Below, in pieces: positions 19,285 to 27,396 of a DNA stretch of 64,000 nucleotides. The stretch's first letter is position 1. Each line of letters begins with the position of its first letter. Made by a program: the position numbers and the translations under genes. This DNA comes from Fontimicrobium_A sp034506455 (GTDB lineage: Bacteria; Zhuqueibacterota; Zhuqueibacteria; Residuimicrobiales; Krinioviventaceae): assembly GCA_034506455.1 (NCBI GenBank), contig JAPDPN010000001.1, forward strand, positions 6,586 to 70,585, written 5' to 3'. The notes beneath the pieces were generated by a model. The model worked only from the letters and a program-made list of their open reading frames with translations, ran no database searches and was not told the DNA's origin.

Positions 19285-19931
19285 AACGAGGCCCTTAAAA
19301 TGATCAACAAAAAATAAATCAATTGCGCCCAGAATGAATGAAAGATGAGATCGGGCAATCGCGTCTCGAACACCATCCACCTTGTTCCCAGGCTTGAAAA
19401 AATAAGAGCAATTAAAAACCAGCCGACATAATTTTGCAGGGGCGGACGTCCGTCCTGCCATTGCCAATAGCGTAAATAAACGGCAGCCGGCTCCATGATA
19501 AAGTCAAAACCGACCATCAGCAGTGCAGTGACGACAGCAAAGAGCAAGGCGCGTCGTTTCTGCATCAGCCTTTGGGCAACGGCTGCTGCTGAAAGCTGTA
19601 TACTCAACCAAGCGAACCCGATGGCAATCGGCACACCCGCCGCCTGCGGCTGCAGAATGTTGCCGTAAGCATAATGGCCGAAAATAATGCCGGTACGAAG
19701 GCCGATCCATTCGCAAAACAATCCGCCGAGGACAACAATCGTCGCCCAAAAGACGGACTTGGCTCTGAGATTTTGAGTTTGAACAAAGCGAATCAACAGG
19801 AGGATCGACAATCCTATCAGAAAAACGCCGGCAAGCCGCTGCATGAGCACCTGAAACCATCCCAGCAGGTGCCACAGCCCGCCTGCCGTCAAAAGAACGT
19901 AGAGTAAAATTATTTCTAGTCGACGGGTCAT
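19281..19931 (-). CDS. cruF: CruF-type carotenoid 1',2'-hydratase
   Basis: 216 residues. The start is ATG 19931, which overlaps the stop of the preceding glycosyltransferase gene as ATGA; the in-frame extension upstream is a shadow. It is a polytopic membrane protein of the DUF422/CruF family with GLFCEWIGLRTGIIFGHYAY, GVPIAIGFAWLSI, GFDFIMEPAAVYLRYWQW and YVGWFLIALIFS. CruF adds water to the psi end of gamma-carotene or lycopene to give a 1'-hydroxyl, the attachment point for the sugar. Its place directly between the glycosyltransferase and CrtW genes supports this. Confidence 0.88.
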   Translation of the reverse strand: MTRRLEIILLYVLLTAGGLWHLLGWFQVLMQRLAGVFLIGLSILLLIRFVQTQNLRAKSVFWATIVVLGGLFCEWIGLRTGIIFGHYAYGNILQPQAAGVPIAIGFAWLSIQLSAAAVAQRLMQKRRALLFAVVTALLMVGFDFIMEPAAVYLRYWQWQDGRPPLQNYVGWFLIALIFSSLGTRWMVFETRLPDLIFHSFWAQLIYFLLIILRASL

Positions 19932-21058
19932 GACCGAGTCTCGGCTTTTATGAAGCTGACTTTTCGATCTTTCCAGGAGACGGCACCGCGGCGGTAGCAG
20001 CGAAAAGAGTTGAAGCCGATCATCAGAACCGCGCCGATGCTCAATGGATTGAGCAGCGTGCTGACCCAGACGGGATGGCCGAAGTGTTCGGCAATGAGAA
20101 ATCGAATTGCAGCGGCGAGGCCGATCATGGCAACGGCTTCGGCGCGAAGCGACGGTACCGCCAAGAGCGCGAACGGAAGAATGTAGATACTGAACAGCAA
20201 CACTGAAAAGAGAAGAAAAGGAATCGTTTTGTAACCCATCAGACCGAAGGCATTCTTGGAAAATCCCCAATAGACCTCGTTCCAAGAGGAGTACATCCTT
20301 CCAAAAACCATTCTGTTGCCCGATGCGGTCAAAATTTTTTCCCCCTTTCGTTTTGCAAGCCGGGCCAATTCCGTATCTTCAACGATATGTCCCTTGACTG
20401 CCTCATGTCCCCCGATTTGATCGTAGCCTTGGCGGGTAAAAGCAAGCCACTGGCCGTTGGCGGCCGCCATGGAGGGAAATTTGGCGTAATAGGTCAACCA
20501 GAGCGGTAAAAGGGAATAGACAAAGGTGTCGAAAACCGGAATCACCAGTTTTTCCGCAAAGGTAACGGTTATCTGCTGTGGAAAGGCTGAGAATAAGCTC
20601 AACGAGAGACGTTGCATCCAACCGATAGTCTTTTCTACGGCTTCCGGCGCATATTGGTTATCCGCATCGGTAAAGATCAAGTAATCTCCGCCGGCAGCAT
20701 GACTCAACTGATGACAAGCCCAGTTTTTTCCAGTCCATCCGTCCGGTAAAGGAGCGCCGCTGAGAAGGCGTATGCGGGCATCCTGGGTTGAGAAACGGCG
20801 TACAATGCCTGCCGTATTGTCCTGAGAGTGATCGTCCAACACTAAAATTTCCAAATTCTGATAACTTTGCCGGATAAGCGACTCCAAAGCTCGTCCGATA
20901 TTCGCTTCTTCATTACGGGCCGGAATAAGGACCGACACAAGCCGAACGTCCTTGGGTTTGGGGCCGTTTTTGATCATCGGCGCCGTCATGACGTTTACCA
21001 GAGTAATCAACGCAATCAACGCCAAGCAGCCGATGAGAAAGCCGACAAAAATGCTCAT
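19928..21058 (-). CDS. cruC: CruC-type carotenoid glycosyltransferase (GT2)
   Basis: 376 residues from ATG 21058, which overlaps the acyltransferase stop (ATGA). An N-terminal membrane segment is followed by a GT-A domain: SVLIPARNEEANIGRALESL, LEILVLDDHSQDNT, the DxD-like YLIFTDADNQY and the catalytic ED in GHIVEDTELARLAKRKG. Several C-terminal membrane segments follow. In green sulfur bacteria CruC glucosylates 1'-hydroxycarotenoids and CruD acylates the sugar. The same pair is adjacent here. Symbol assigned by family and context; the sugar donor is unknown. Confidence 0.83.
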   Translation of the reverse strand: MSIFVGFLIGCLALIALITLVNVMTAPMIKNGPKPKDVRLVSVLIPARNEEANIGRALESLIRQSYQNLEILVLDDHSQDNTAGIVRRFSTQDARIRLLSGAPLPDGWTGKNWACHQLSHAAGGDYLIFTDADNQYAPEAVEKTIGWMQRLSLSLFSAFPQQITVTFAEKLVIPVFDTFVYSLLPLWLTYYAKFPSMAAANGQWLAFTRQGYDQIGGHEAVKGHIVEDTELARLAKRKGEKILTASGNRMVFGRMYSSWNEVYWGFSKNAFGLMGYKTIPFLLFSVLLFSIYILPFALLAVPSLRAEAVAMIGLAAAIRFLIAEHFGHPVWVSTLLNPLSIGAVLMIGFNSFRCYRRGAVSWKDRKVSFIKAETRS

Positions 21059-21777
21059 GCCCTGTCCCTTTTGCGACTGAGGCGATGACGCCACATTGCC
21101 AATGATTCGTTGATCGATGCTTTACCCTGCAGCAAAACTTTTCCTTCTTCGCGTCGGATAATTTGCTCCTGAAGCTCGTCCAATAGAGCTTCATGCCGGC
21201 TCTGCAGCCGCTCTGTGAGATCCTCCGTTGAGGCGCAAAGGTCAGTGACTTCATTAAGGCGGATAAAGACATCCGCGCGCTGATCCGAAAGGTATTCGGC
21301 TCTGAAAGCGGCTTGTATAACTCTCACGGGCTCAGGAGCTTGACGAATCAATAGCTCCACGCCGCGCTTGTAGACGAGAGGCCGCACTCCCCAAGGCAGC
21401 AGCTCACCCTGGGGAAAAATGCAGACGACGGCTTTTTGCGCCAACAGCTTTTGTGTATAGCTCAATGATTCCAAACTTTTTTTTACAGAGCGAGGCTCTA
21501 TAGAATAGGCGCCGACGCGGGAGAAAAAACGGTTTCGACGGAGCTGTTCCTCCAGCATCATGAGAAATATGGGACGGTGAAATAGTTTTACTTTCAGCAG
21601 ATAGACGAAAAAGCCGTCCCACCAGGTGCTGTGATTGGGGAGAAGCAGAATTGCCCCTTCATCGGGGTTCGGAGGCTCGCCGAACAGACGAATCGAATGG
21701 AAATGGCGCCGCATGAGATTAAAAATGTACGGCCGAAAAATCATCTCATGCAGGGCAGACGGCGAGGCAGGTATCAT
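21055..21777 (-). CDS. cruD: CruD-type acyltransferase (PlsC fold)
   Basis: 240 residues. It has the HX4D motif in LLLPNHSTWWDGFF, the acceptor-site strand VVCIFPQGELLPWG and the later VRVIQAAFRAEYL, all typical of the 1-acylglycerol-phosphate acyltransferase superfamily. Next to a CruC-type glycosyltransferase its likely job is to put a fatty acid on the carotenoid glycoside. A general phospholipid acyltransferase cannot be excluded by sequence alone. It begins 15 bases after the crtI stop and its own stop overlaps cruC. Confidence 0.8.
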   Translation of the reverse strand: MIPASPSALHEMIFRPYIFNLMRRHFHSIRLFGEPPNPDEGAILLLPNHSTWWDGFFVYLLKVKLFHRPIFLMMLEEQLRRNRFFSRVGAYSIEPRSVKKSLESLSYTQKLLAQKAVVCIFPQGELLPWGVRPLVYKRGVELLIRQAPEPVRVIQAAFRAEYLSDQRADVFIRLNEVTDLCASTEDLTERLQSRHEALLDELQEQIIRREEGKVLLQGKASINESLAMWRHRLSRKRDRA

Positions 21778-21792
21778 CCTTTCGCCCTCAAA

Positions 21793-23274
21793 TTACGTCC
21801 TCAGATCATTGATGACGAGTTTGGCGGTCGTTTCTGCCGTCATCATAACGCCCGGCAGGCCGGCGCCGGGATGAGTGGAAGCGCCGACGAGATAGAGTCG
21901 TGCAATGTCTTCGCTGCGGTTATGCGGGCGGAAAATGGCGGTCTGCGTCAATCTCGGCTCGACTCCCCACGCGCTTCCATAGGTGTTGTTGTTCTTTTTG
22001 AGGAAATCTGCCGGTGTAAATGTTTCGACCACCTGAAGATTTGCTCTCAACTCCTCCAATCCGAAATCTTTTTCCAAAAAGTCAAGAATTCGGTTGCGGA
22101 AAGGTTCCGCTTCGCGCGACCAATCGATGCCGCTTTGCAGATTGGCAACCGGAACGAGCACATACATGCTTTCGCATCCTTGCGGTGCCATGCCGGGATC
22201 GGTTCGCGTGGGCACGTGCAGGTACATCGAAAAGTCCTGCGGCAGTATCTTTTTATCGAAAATATCGCGGATCAGCTCTTTATAGCGCGGCGATAAAATG
22301 AGCGTGTGGTGTTTGAGCTGCGGATACTGCCGCCTGACGCCGAGATAGAGGAGAAACGCGCTCATACTGTAGTGGATTTTTGCAAGTCGTCTGCTCGTCC
22401 ACCTTTTGCGATAAACCTCCGGTATGAGGGTGCCATAGGTGTGGATAAAGTCGGCGTTCGAAATAACAGCGTCGAAACGATGAATATCATGGTCGACCTG
22501 CACCCCGGTTGCCGTACCGTTTTCGACGACAATTCGTTTTACCGGCGATTCTGTGAGAATTCTTCCTCCTATTTCCTCAAAAAGACGACGAAAAGCGTCC
22601 ACTAAAGTGGTCATCCCGCCTTTAGTAAACCAGACACCGCCGACCTTTTCGAGATACGGAATCATTTGATAAACAGCCGGCGAGCGGAAAGGATTGCCGC
22701 CGATGAACAACGGATGGAACGAAAAGACGAACCGATGACGAAAGTCTTTGAAAAAACGCGAGGCAAAGTTATAGGAGCTGACTAGGGCGCCGAGGCGCAA
22801 TGCACGCGGAGCAAACGACAACATTATTTTCCAATTGTCAAAGGGCGTTGCCCCCAACTTTTCCAGAATGACGGCACGATAAAGCTCGCGCGATGCCGCC
22901 ATGAACCGGTCGTATTGAGCTGCATCATCCGTATTAAATGCCGCCATCTGCTGCTTCATTCGGTCAGCGTCATCGATGTAATCGATATAGGTTTTGTCGT
23001 GAAAATAGATACGATAGAATGGATCGAGAGGAATTAACTCGAGATAATCGGAAAGCTTTTTACCGGCAGCGTTAAAAATATCTTCGATTACCGAAGGCGC
23101 CGTGATGAGCGATGGGCCCATATCGAAACGATAGCCTTCTTTTTCCAACAAGTAAGCATGCCCCCCGACACGGGCGTTTTTTTCAAAAATCGTGACCTGA
23201 AATCCGGCAGCCTGCAATCGAATTCCGACGGACAGGCCGCCGAATCCTGCACCGATGACGGCGATTTTTTTCAT
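21793..23274 (-). CDS. crtI: Phytoene desaturase CrtI
   Basis: 493 residues from ATG 23274 with GAGGTG 7 bases upstream; the in-frame GTG at 23283 overlaps that ribosome-binding site. The FAD dinucleotide-binding motif is VIGAGFGGLSVGIRLQAAG, followed by KEGYRFDMGPSLIT, and the C-terminal signature is LYLVGASTHPGAGLPGVMM. The last is of the CrtI type, with GAG instead of the GGG found in CrtD. It removes hydrogens from phytoene stepwise to give lycopene. Two CrtI-family genes stand side by side here; this is the better candidate for the first desaturation. Confidence 0.9.
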   Translation of the reverse strand: MKKIAVIGAGFGGLSVGIRLQAAGFQVTIFEKNARVGGHAYLLEKEGYRFDMGPSLITAPSVIEDIFNAAGKKLSDYLELIPLDPFYRIYFHDKTYIDYIDDADRMKQQMAAFNTDDAAQYDRFMAASRELYRAVILEKLGATPFDNWKIMLSFAPRALRLGALVSSYNFASRFFKDFRHRFVFSFHPLFIGGNPFRSPAVYQMIPYLEKVGGVWFTKGGMTTLVDAFRRLFEEIGGRILTESPVKRIVVENGTATGVQVDHDIHRFDAVISNADFIHTYGTLIPEVYRKRWTSRRLAKIHYSMSAFLLYLGVRRQYPQLKHHTLILSPRYKELIRDIFDKKILPQDFSMYLHVPTRTDPGMAPQGCESMYVLVPVANLQSGIDWSREAEPFRNRILDFLEKDFGLEELRANLQVVETFTPADFLKKNNNTYGSAWGVEPRLTQTAIFRPHNRSEDIARLYLVGASTHPGAGLPGVMMTAETTAKLVINDLRT

Positions 23275-23290
23275 GTTTCCCACCTCAAAG

Positions 23291-24766
23291 TTAATGAGTC
23301 ATATTTTCAATAAGCAGCTTTGCCGCAATTTTACCGGATTGAATGACCAAGGGCACACCTCCGCCCGGATGCGACGAACCGCCGGCGAAATAAAGGCCGC
23401 TGATTTGACGACTTCGGTTTGGCGGCCGCAAAAACGCCGTATAGCGGCTGTTGGAGGAAATGCCGTAAATGCTGCCGCGATTGCTGCCGAAACGCTCGTA
23501 AAAATCCACAGGCGTCAACACCTTTTCAAATTGGATCTTGTTTGCCAGCGAAAAACCGTGGCGCGCAAGCTTTTGCAGGACCCTATTCCGCAAATGCTCA
23601 ACGGCATCGTGCCAATTTTGGTCGGCCAAGTACGGTGCATTGACGAGGACAAACCAATTTTCAGCGTTCGGTGGGGCATGGTCGACGTCCGTTTTCGAGG
23701 TAATTGCCGCATATACCGTCGGATCTTCCGGTGGAACAAGATCGTCAAAGATCTGCTGAAATTCGCGGCGATAATCTTGCGAAAAAAAGATATTATGATG
23801 AGCAGCCTCCTTATGAACACCCTTAACTGCCCAAAGGAACACGATGCCGGAGATCGACGGCTCCAAACGGTTGAGTTTGGCGCGCAGGCCGTCAAAGCCG
23901 TCGATAAGATCATTAAAGGCTTGAACGACATCGGCATTGCAAAGAACGGCATCGACGGGTATAAATTCGCTGTCGGTCTGCACGCCTACGATTCGTCCCT
24001 TGTGATGTTCGATCTTTCTGACGGCCGTGTTGAGGCGAATCTCCACGCCCAAGTCGCCAGCAACACGATGCAGAGCGTCCACCAAGCGATACATGCCGCC
24101 TTGAATATAGTAACCGCCCAAATTATACTCTACGTGGGGGATGATGTTCAGCGTTGCCGGCGCTTTAAACGGGTCGCTGCCGTTGTAGGTAGGGTAGCGG
24201 TCGAACAGTTGCACCAGTCTGCCGTCGCTGAAAAAACAGCTTACGGTTTGATGAACGGTGCGAAAGGCATCGAGCTCTCGAAGATGAAGCAGCGTCGAAA
24301 GATTTCTACGGTTCAATAAAGTCCTCAGCTCGTGAATTGGATTGAAAATAAAGGTTTCGGCAGTCAATTCGTAAATGCGTCGAGAATAGGCAAGGAATCG
24401 CTCTACAGCCTCCACTTGGGAGGGGGAAAAGCGGCGCGTTTCCTCCGCACGCAGCGACGGCTCGGCATAGGCATCATAGCGGCTGCCGTCCGGAAAGAAA
24501 TAGCGGCACAGCGGCGCAACGGGAATAAAATTCAGATACTCCTGCCGATCCAAACCGCAGGCGGCGAACAGATCGTCAATGATGAACGGCATTGTCAGGA
24601 GCGATGGGCCGGTATCGAAACGATAGCCTCCAACCGCGATTTCGCTCATCTTGCCGCCGAGAAGCGGGTTTTTTTCAAACAGAGTGACCTGCAGATTCCG
24701 ATGTGCCAGCGAGATTGCGCCGGCCAGTCCTGCCAGACCTCCGCCGATCACTGCGACCCTTTTCAT
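23291..24766 (-). CDS. crtD: CrtD-type hydroxycarotenoid 3,4-desaturase
   Basis: 491 residues. Same superfamily as CrtI: VIGGGLAGLAGAISLAHR at the N terminus, GGYRFDTGPSLLTMP, and a C-terminal LYFAGGSSHPGGGVPLVIQSG. HPGGGVPLV is the pattern of 1-hydroxycarotenoid 3,4-desaturases. Acting after CruF it would introduce the 3',4' double bond on the hydroxylated psi end. AAAGGAAA precedes the ATG. The first 92 bases overlap the 3' end of the cyclase gene, which is unusually long for an operon overlap. The assignment of CrtD against CrtI is inference from the C-terminal motif. Confidence 0.82.
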   Translation of the reverse strand: MKRVAVIGGGLAGLAGAISLAHRNLQVTLFEKNPLLGGKMSEIAVGGYRFDTGPSLLTMPFIIDDLFAACGLDRQEYLNFIPVAPLCRYFFPDGSRYDAYAEPSLRAEETRRFSPSQVEAVERFLAYSRRIYELTAETFIFNPIHELRTLLNRRNLSTLLHLRELDAFRTVHQTVSCFFSDGRLVQLFDRYPTYNGSDPFKAPATLNIIPHVEYNLGGYYIQGGMYRLVDALHRVAGDLGVEIRLNTAVRKIEHHKGRIVGVQTDSEFIPVDAVLCNADVVQAFNDLIDGFDGLRAKLNRLEPSISGIVFLWAVKGVHKEAAHHNIFFSQDYRREFQQIFDDLVPPEDPTVYAAITSKTDVDHAPPNAENWFVLVNAPYLADQNWHDAVEHLRNRVLQKLARHGFSLANKIQFEKVLTPVDFYERFGSNRGSIYGISSNSRYTAFLRPPNRSRQISGLYFAGGSSHPGGGVPLVIQSGKIAAKLLIENMTH

Positions 24767-25430
24767 AGAAATTTCCTTTGAGCCGTTCGTAGATTGTCAC
24801 CGTCAACAGGATGTGACTCAAGCCGAAGATAAAGTCCTCGACAGGGATGGTGATGATTCTCATTCCGAGCATATACTGCGGATTGTAAAGGACAATCGGC
24901 CGCGCCGTCAAATAGGTGTTGAATATTAGCGTCAAAATAACAACAGCTCCAATTATGACCCAAATTCGCGAATCTTCCCAAATTTGGGTTTTAATTAAGG
25001 CATTTAGGAAATAGACGGTCGCTGCCGCGATTAAAACCAGACCGGTATATTCGAGACCCTTTAAAAAAAGGATGATGCCGGCGAAACTCGATATACCGGC
25101 CGGCAATCCCAACCCAAGAGTTAACTTTTTGGGCGGCAGGAATTTGATTATAATTTCCCAAATAAAGAGACAGGCAAAAGGTACCGTTACAAAGAACGAC
25201 CACTCCTCGACGGGAAGTCCCAAGAGACGCGGCCCCAGGATAAAGCGCTCGTTAAAGTACCAATGTCTTCCGGTTACGGCAATATCCCAAATGATGAACG
25301 GAATGAGCGAAAGAAAAACAGCGATAAACGCTTTGGGCCATTGTTTGAAGAAACGGACCTTATGATCAAAACTGTTCAGCAGAGGTCCGATAAAGACAAA
25401 AAGGTTAAAGAGCAGATATTCACTGCGCAT
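24675..25430 (-). CDS. CrtYcd-type lycopene cyclase
   Basis: 251 residues. Six to seven membrane segments in two related halves, each with its own PxE(E/D) motif: GLPVEEWSFFVTVPFACLFI and TIPVEDFIFGLSHILL. This is the fused form of the CrtYc/CrtYd lycopene cyclase of actinobacteria, archaea and fungi. It closes beta-ionone rings; because CruF follows, one-end cyclisation to gamma-carotene is expected. The C-terminal 30 residues (arginine-rich, after YERLKGNF) are the second frame of the crtD FAD motif and look unlike the family, so either a natural overlap or a small indel near 24766 is present. The start overlaps the preceding gene by 11 bases. Confidence 0.87.
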   Translation of the reverse strand: MRSEYLLFNLFVFIGPLLNSFDHKVRFFKQWPKAFIAVFLSLIPFIIWDIAVTGRHWYFNERFILGPRLLGLPVEEWSFFVTVPFACLFIWEIIIKFLPPKKLTLGLGLPAGISSFAGIILFLKGLEYTGLVLIAAATVYFLNALIKTQIWEDSRIWVIIGAVVILTLIFNTYLTARPIVLYNPQYMLGMRIITIPVEDFIFGLSHILLTVTIYERLKGNFYEKGRSDRRRSGRTGRRNLAGTSESAGHSV

Positions 25431-25980
25431 AGCCCGTCCTTTCGAGCTCGTTCAGCCACTTTTGCACGCCCTCCCTCTCTATTGGATCGAGCTCCTCAAC
25501 CTTGAGAATAAAATTAAGGGCGTTGCGGACCAATTCCGGCGGCGTATCGATCGTTGCCTGGGGGCCGAGCGCAATAATTTTTCGAAAGCTTTGCCGAGCA
25601 GCTTCGCGTCTATTGAAGAAAAAAGGCAGATAATAGCACGTGGTGCCGTGAATAAAGAGGGCTTCCAGGTCGTGCTCGGCCTTGGCCAAGCCTTCATCCA
25701 TAACGGCCAACCCCTGTTTGGCCCAACGAAGTTTGGCGTGAGGAGAAAAGACGTACTTGGCTTTTACGGCAATTAAAGAACCCAAATAAGTTTGTGCAAC
25801 CCCTTGCTTTTCTCCGCTTTGCGCAAGTTTTTGAAAAAGGTCGACCGCTTCCCTATGCTTTTCTTCGGACTGAAGGGCGGAATAATAAAGCCGCCGAGCC
25901 GAATCCCATAAAGAAACCTCATCGGCGGAAAGATCCGCCAAAGAAAAGAGAATAATAAACGCAACGTATTTGAAACTCAT
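25420..25980 (-). CDS. Exported TPR-like protein of unknown function in the carotenoid operon
   Basis: 186 residues with a signal peptide (KYVAFIILFSLADLSADE) and helical pairs typical of tetratricopeptide repeats: AVDLFQKLAQSGEKQGVAQTYLGSLIAVKAK, KQGLAVMDEGLAKAEHDLEALFIHG and ARQSFRKIIALGP, written here in part. There is no enzyme motif. It lies between the photolyase (39 bases upstream) and the cyclase gene (11-base overlap), so it is translated with the pathway. A scaffold or carrier for the pigment in the periplasm is possible but unproven. Confidence 0.75.
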   Translation of the reverse strand: MSFKYVAFIILFSLADLSADEVSLWDSARRLYYSALQSEEKHREAVDLFQKLAQSGEKQGVAQTYLGSLIAVKAKYVFSPHAKLRWAKQGLAVMDEGLAKAEHDLEALFIHGTTCYYLPFFFNRREAARQSFRKIIALGPQATIDTPPELVRNALNFILKVEELDPIEREGVQKWLNELERTGYAQ

Positions 25981-26019
25981 GAATTCTCTTGAATTCTTTT
26001 TTTGGGTTTGATGATAAAA

Positions 26020-27372
26020 TCAAGGCGAGGATTCGTTTGTACGCTTTATTGTTTTGCCCGCTTCGGCAAAAACCTGAATGGCGCGCCGGCGAGCAAAGTC
26101 ATGATCGACTATCGGTGCCGGATAAGATGGAGTTCCAAATTCAGGGACCCATTGCCGGATGAAATCATCCTTGGGATCGAAGCGTTGTCGTTGCAGCTCG
26201 GGATTAAAGATGCGAAAGTAGGGAACCGCGTCGCAGCCGGTGCCGGCAGCCCATTGCCAATTGCCGTTGTTGGAAGCGAGCTCATAATCGAGCAATTTTT
26301 CTGCAAACCACCGTTCTCCGAGCCGCCAATCGATCAACAGATGTTTGACGAGAAAGCTTGCCGTTACCATTCGCAATCGGTTATGCATAAAGCCGGTTTG
26401 GGCCAACTGCCGCATACCGGCATCGACGAGCGGGTAGCCTGTAAGTCCCTCTTTCCAGTGTGCCAAGTCTTCTTCCGCCTGCCGCCAGCGTATCGAGTCG
26501 AATTCCGCGCGAAAAGCGTGATCGACCACATGCGGAAAATGGTACAGTATCATCATAAAGAATTCCCGCCAGATCAGCTCATTCAGCCACGTTTCGTTCA
26601 ATTCCAACGCCGCGCGCACCAAGCGCCTAATGCTGATGGTGCCGAAGCGGAGATGTATTCCCAACTTTGATGTGCCGTCTACGGCCGGAAAGTCGCGATC
26701 AAGATGGTAGCGACGAATTTTTTCCAAAGGGATTTCTCGAGAGGGGAAAGCGAGTCCGCTTGGATAAAAGCCGACCATTTCAAGAGGCGGAATCGGCTCT
26801 TGCGGAATTTTTGCAAATCGTTCAAAAAAGGGTTCGACGACATATTCGGATAATACTTCCGGTTCTGCGGCAAGCCGCTTCATCCAGGTGTTTTTAAAAG
26901 GCGTAAAAACGGTATAGGGTTTTCCATCGGCTTTGGTGATATGATCAGGCGGAAAAATTGTCTGATCGGAAAAGGAATGAATCTCCACCCCGAACTCCTG
27001 TGCCGTTTTTCGGACCTCATTATCTCGGCGCAATGCATAGGGCTCATAATCCTGATTGAAATAGAGCTTTTTAATGGGAAATTCATTGAACAGGCGGCGC
27101 CAAATCTCATTCGGCCGGCCGATCGCGACCTTGAGAGAGCTTCCTGAGCGTTTTAATTGCTGATCGATTTCCTGCACCATCGAGTGAATAAACTCGACGC
27201 GCGGATCGCGAGGGTTCTTTAGTTCTTTAAGAATGTCGGTATCGAAAATAAAGACGGGAAGAACCGGCAGGCCGCTGCTAAGAGCATGGTGCAGGCCGCG
27301 ATTGTCGTACAGCCGCAGATCGCGACGAAACCAAAAGGCGGTGAGAGGGGTGGATTCATCAAATCGGCTCAT
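26020..27372 (-). CDS. phr: Deoxyribodipyrimidine photolyase (class I CPD type)
   Basis: 450 residues. The N-terminal antenna-binding alpha/beta domain begins LTAFWFRRDLRLYDNRGLHHAL. The C-terminal FAD domain includes TSKLGIHLRFGTISIRRLV, ELIWREFFMMILYHFP, WKEGLTGYPLVDAGMRQL, GFMHNRLRMVTASFLVKHL and SNNGNWQWAAGTGCDAVPYF. All match light-driven CPD photolyases that split cyclobutane pyrimidine dimers. It is the first gene of the minus-strand operon that continues into the carotenoid genes, which puts photorepair and photoprotection under one transcript. No clear Shine-Dalgarno is seen before the ATG. Confidence 0.93.
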   Translation of the reverse strand: MSRFDESTPLTAFWFRRDLRLYDNRGLHHALSSGLPVLPVFIFDTDILKELKNPRDPRVEFIHSMVQEIDQQLKRSGSSLKVAIGRPNEIWRRLFNEFPIKKLYFNQDYEPYALRRDNEVRKTAQEFGVEIHSFSDQTIFPPDHITKADGKPYTVFTPFKNTWMKRLAAEPEVLSEYVVEPFFERFAKIPQEPIPPLEMVGFYPSGLAFPSREIPLEKIRRYHLDRDFPAVDGTSKLGIHLRFGTISIRRLVRAALELNETWLNELIWREFFMMILYHFPHVVDHAFRAEFDSIRWRQAEEDLAHWKEGLTGYPLVDAGMRQLAQTGFMHNRLRMVTASFLVKHLLIDWRLGERWFAEKLLDYELASNNGNWQWAAGTGCDAVPYFRIFNPELQRQRFDPKDDFIRQWVPEFGTPSYPAPIVDHDFARRRAIQVFAEAGKTIKRTNESSP

Positions 27373-27396
27373 AGAAGTGACGGAAATGAAGATATT

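Noticed and set aside
23255..24319. 354-codon open frame on the plus strand opposite crtD and crtI
   Set aside because: Lies wholly antisense to two well-supported enzymes, has no ribosome-binding site and shows arginine-rich shadow-frame composition.
26810..26830. Further TTTGCAAA motifs (also near 41651) as operators
   Set aside because: These lie inside coding sequence and lack a second arm; they show that the 8-base core alone occurs by chance.
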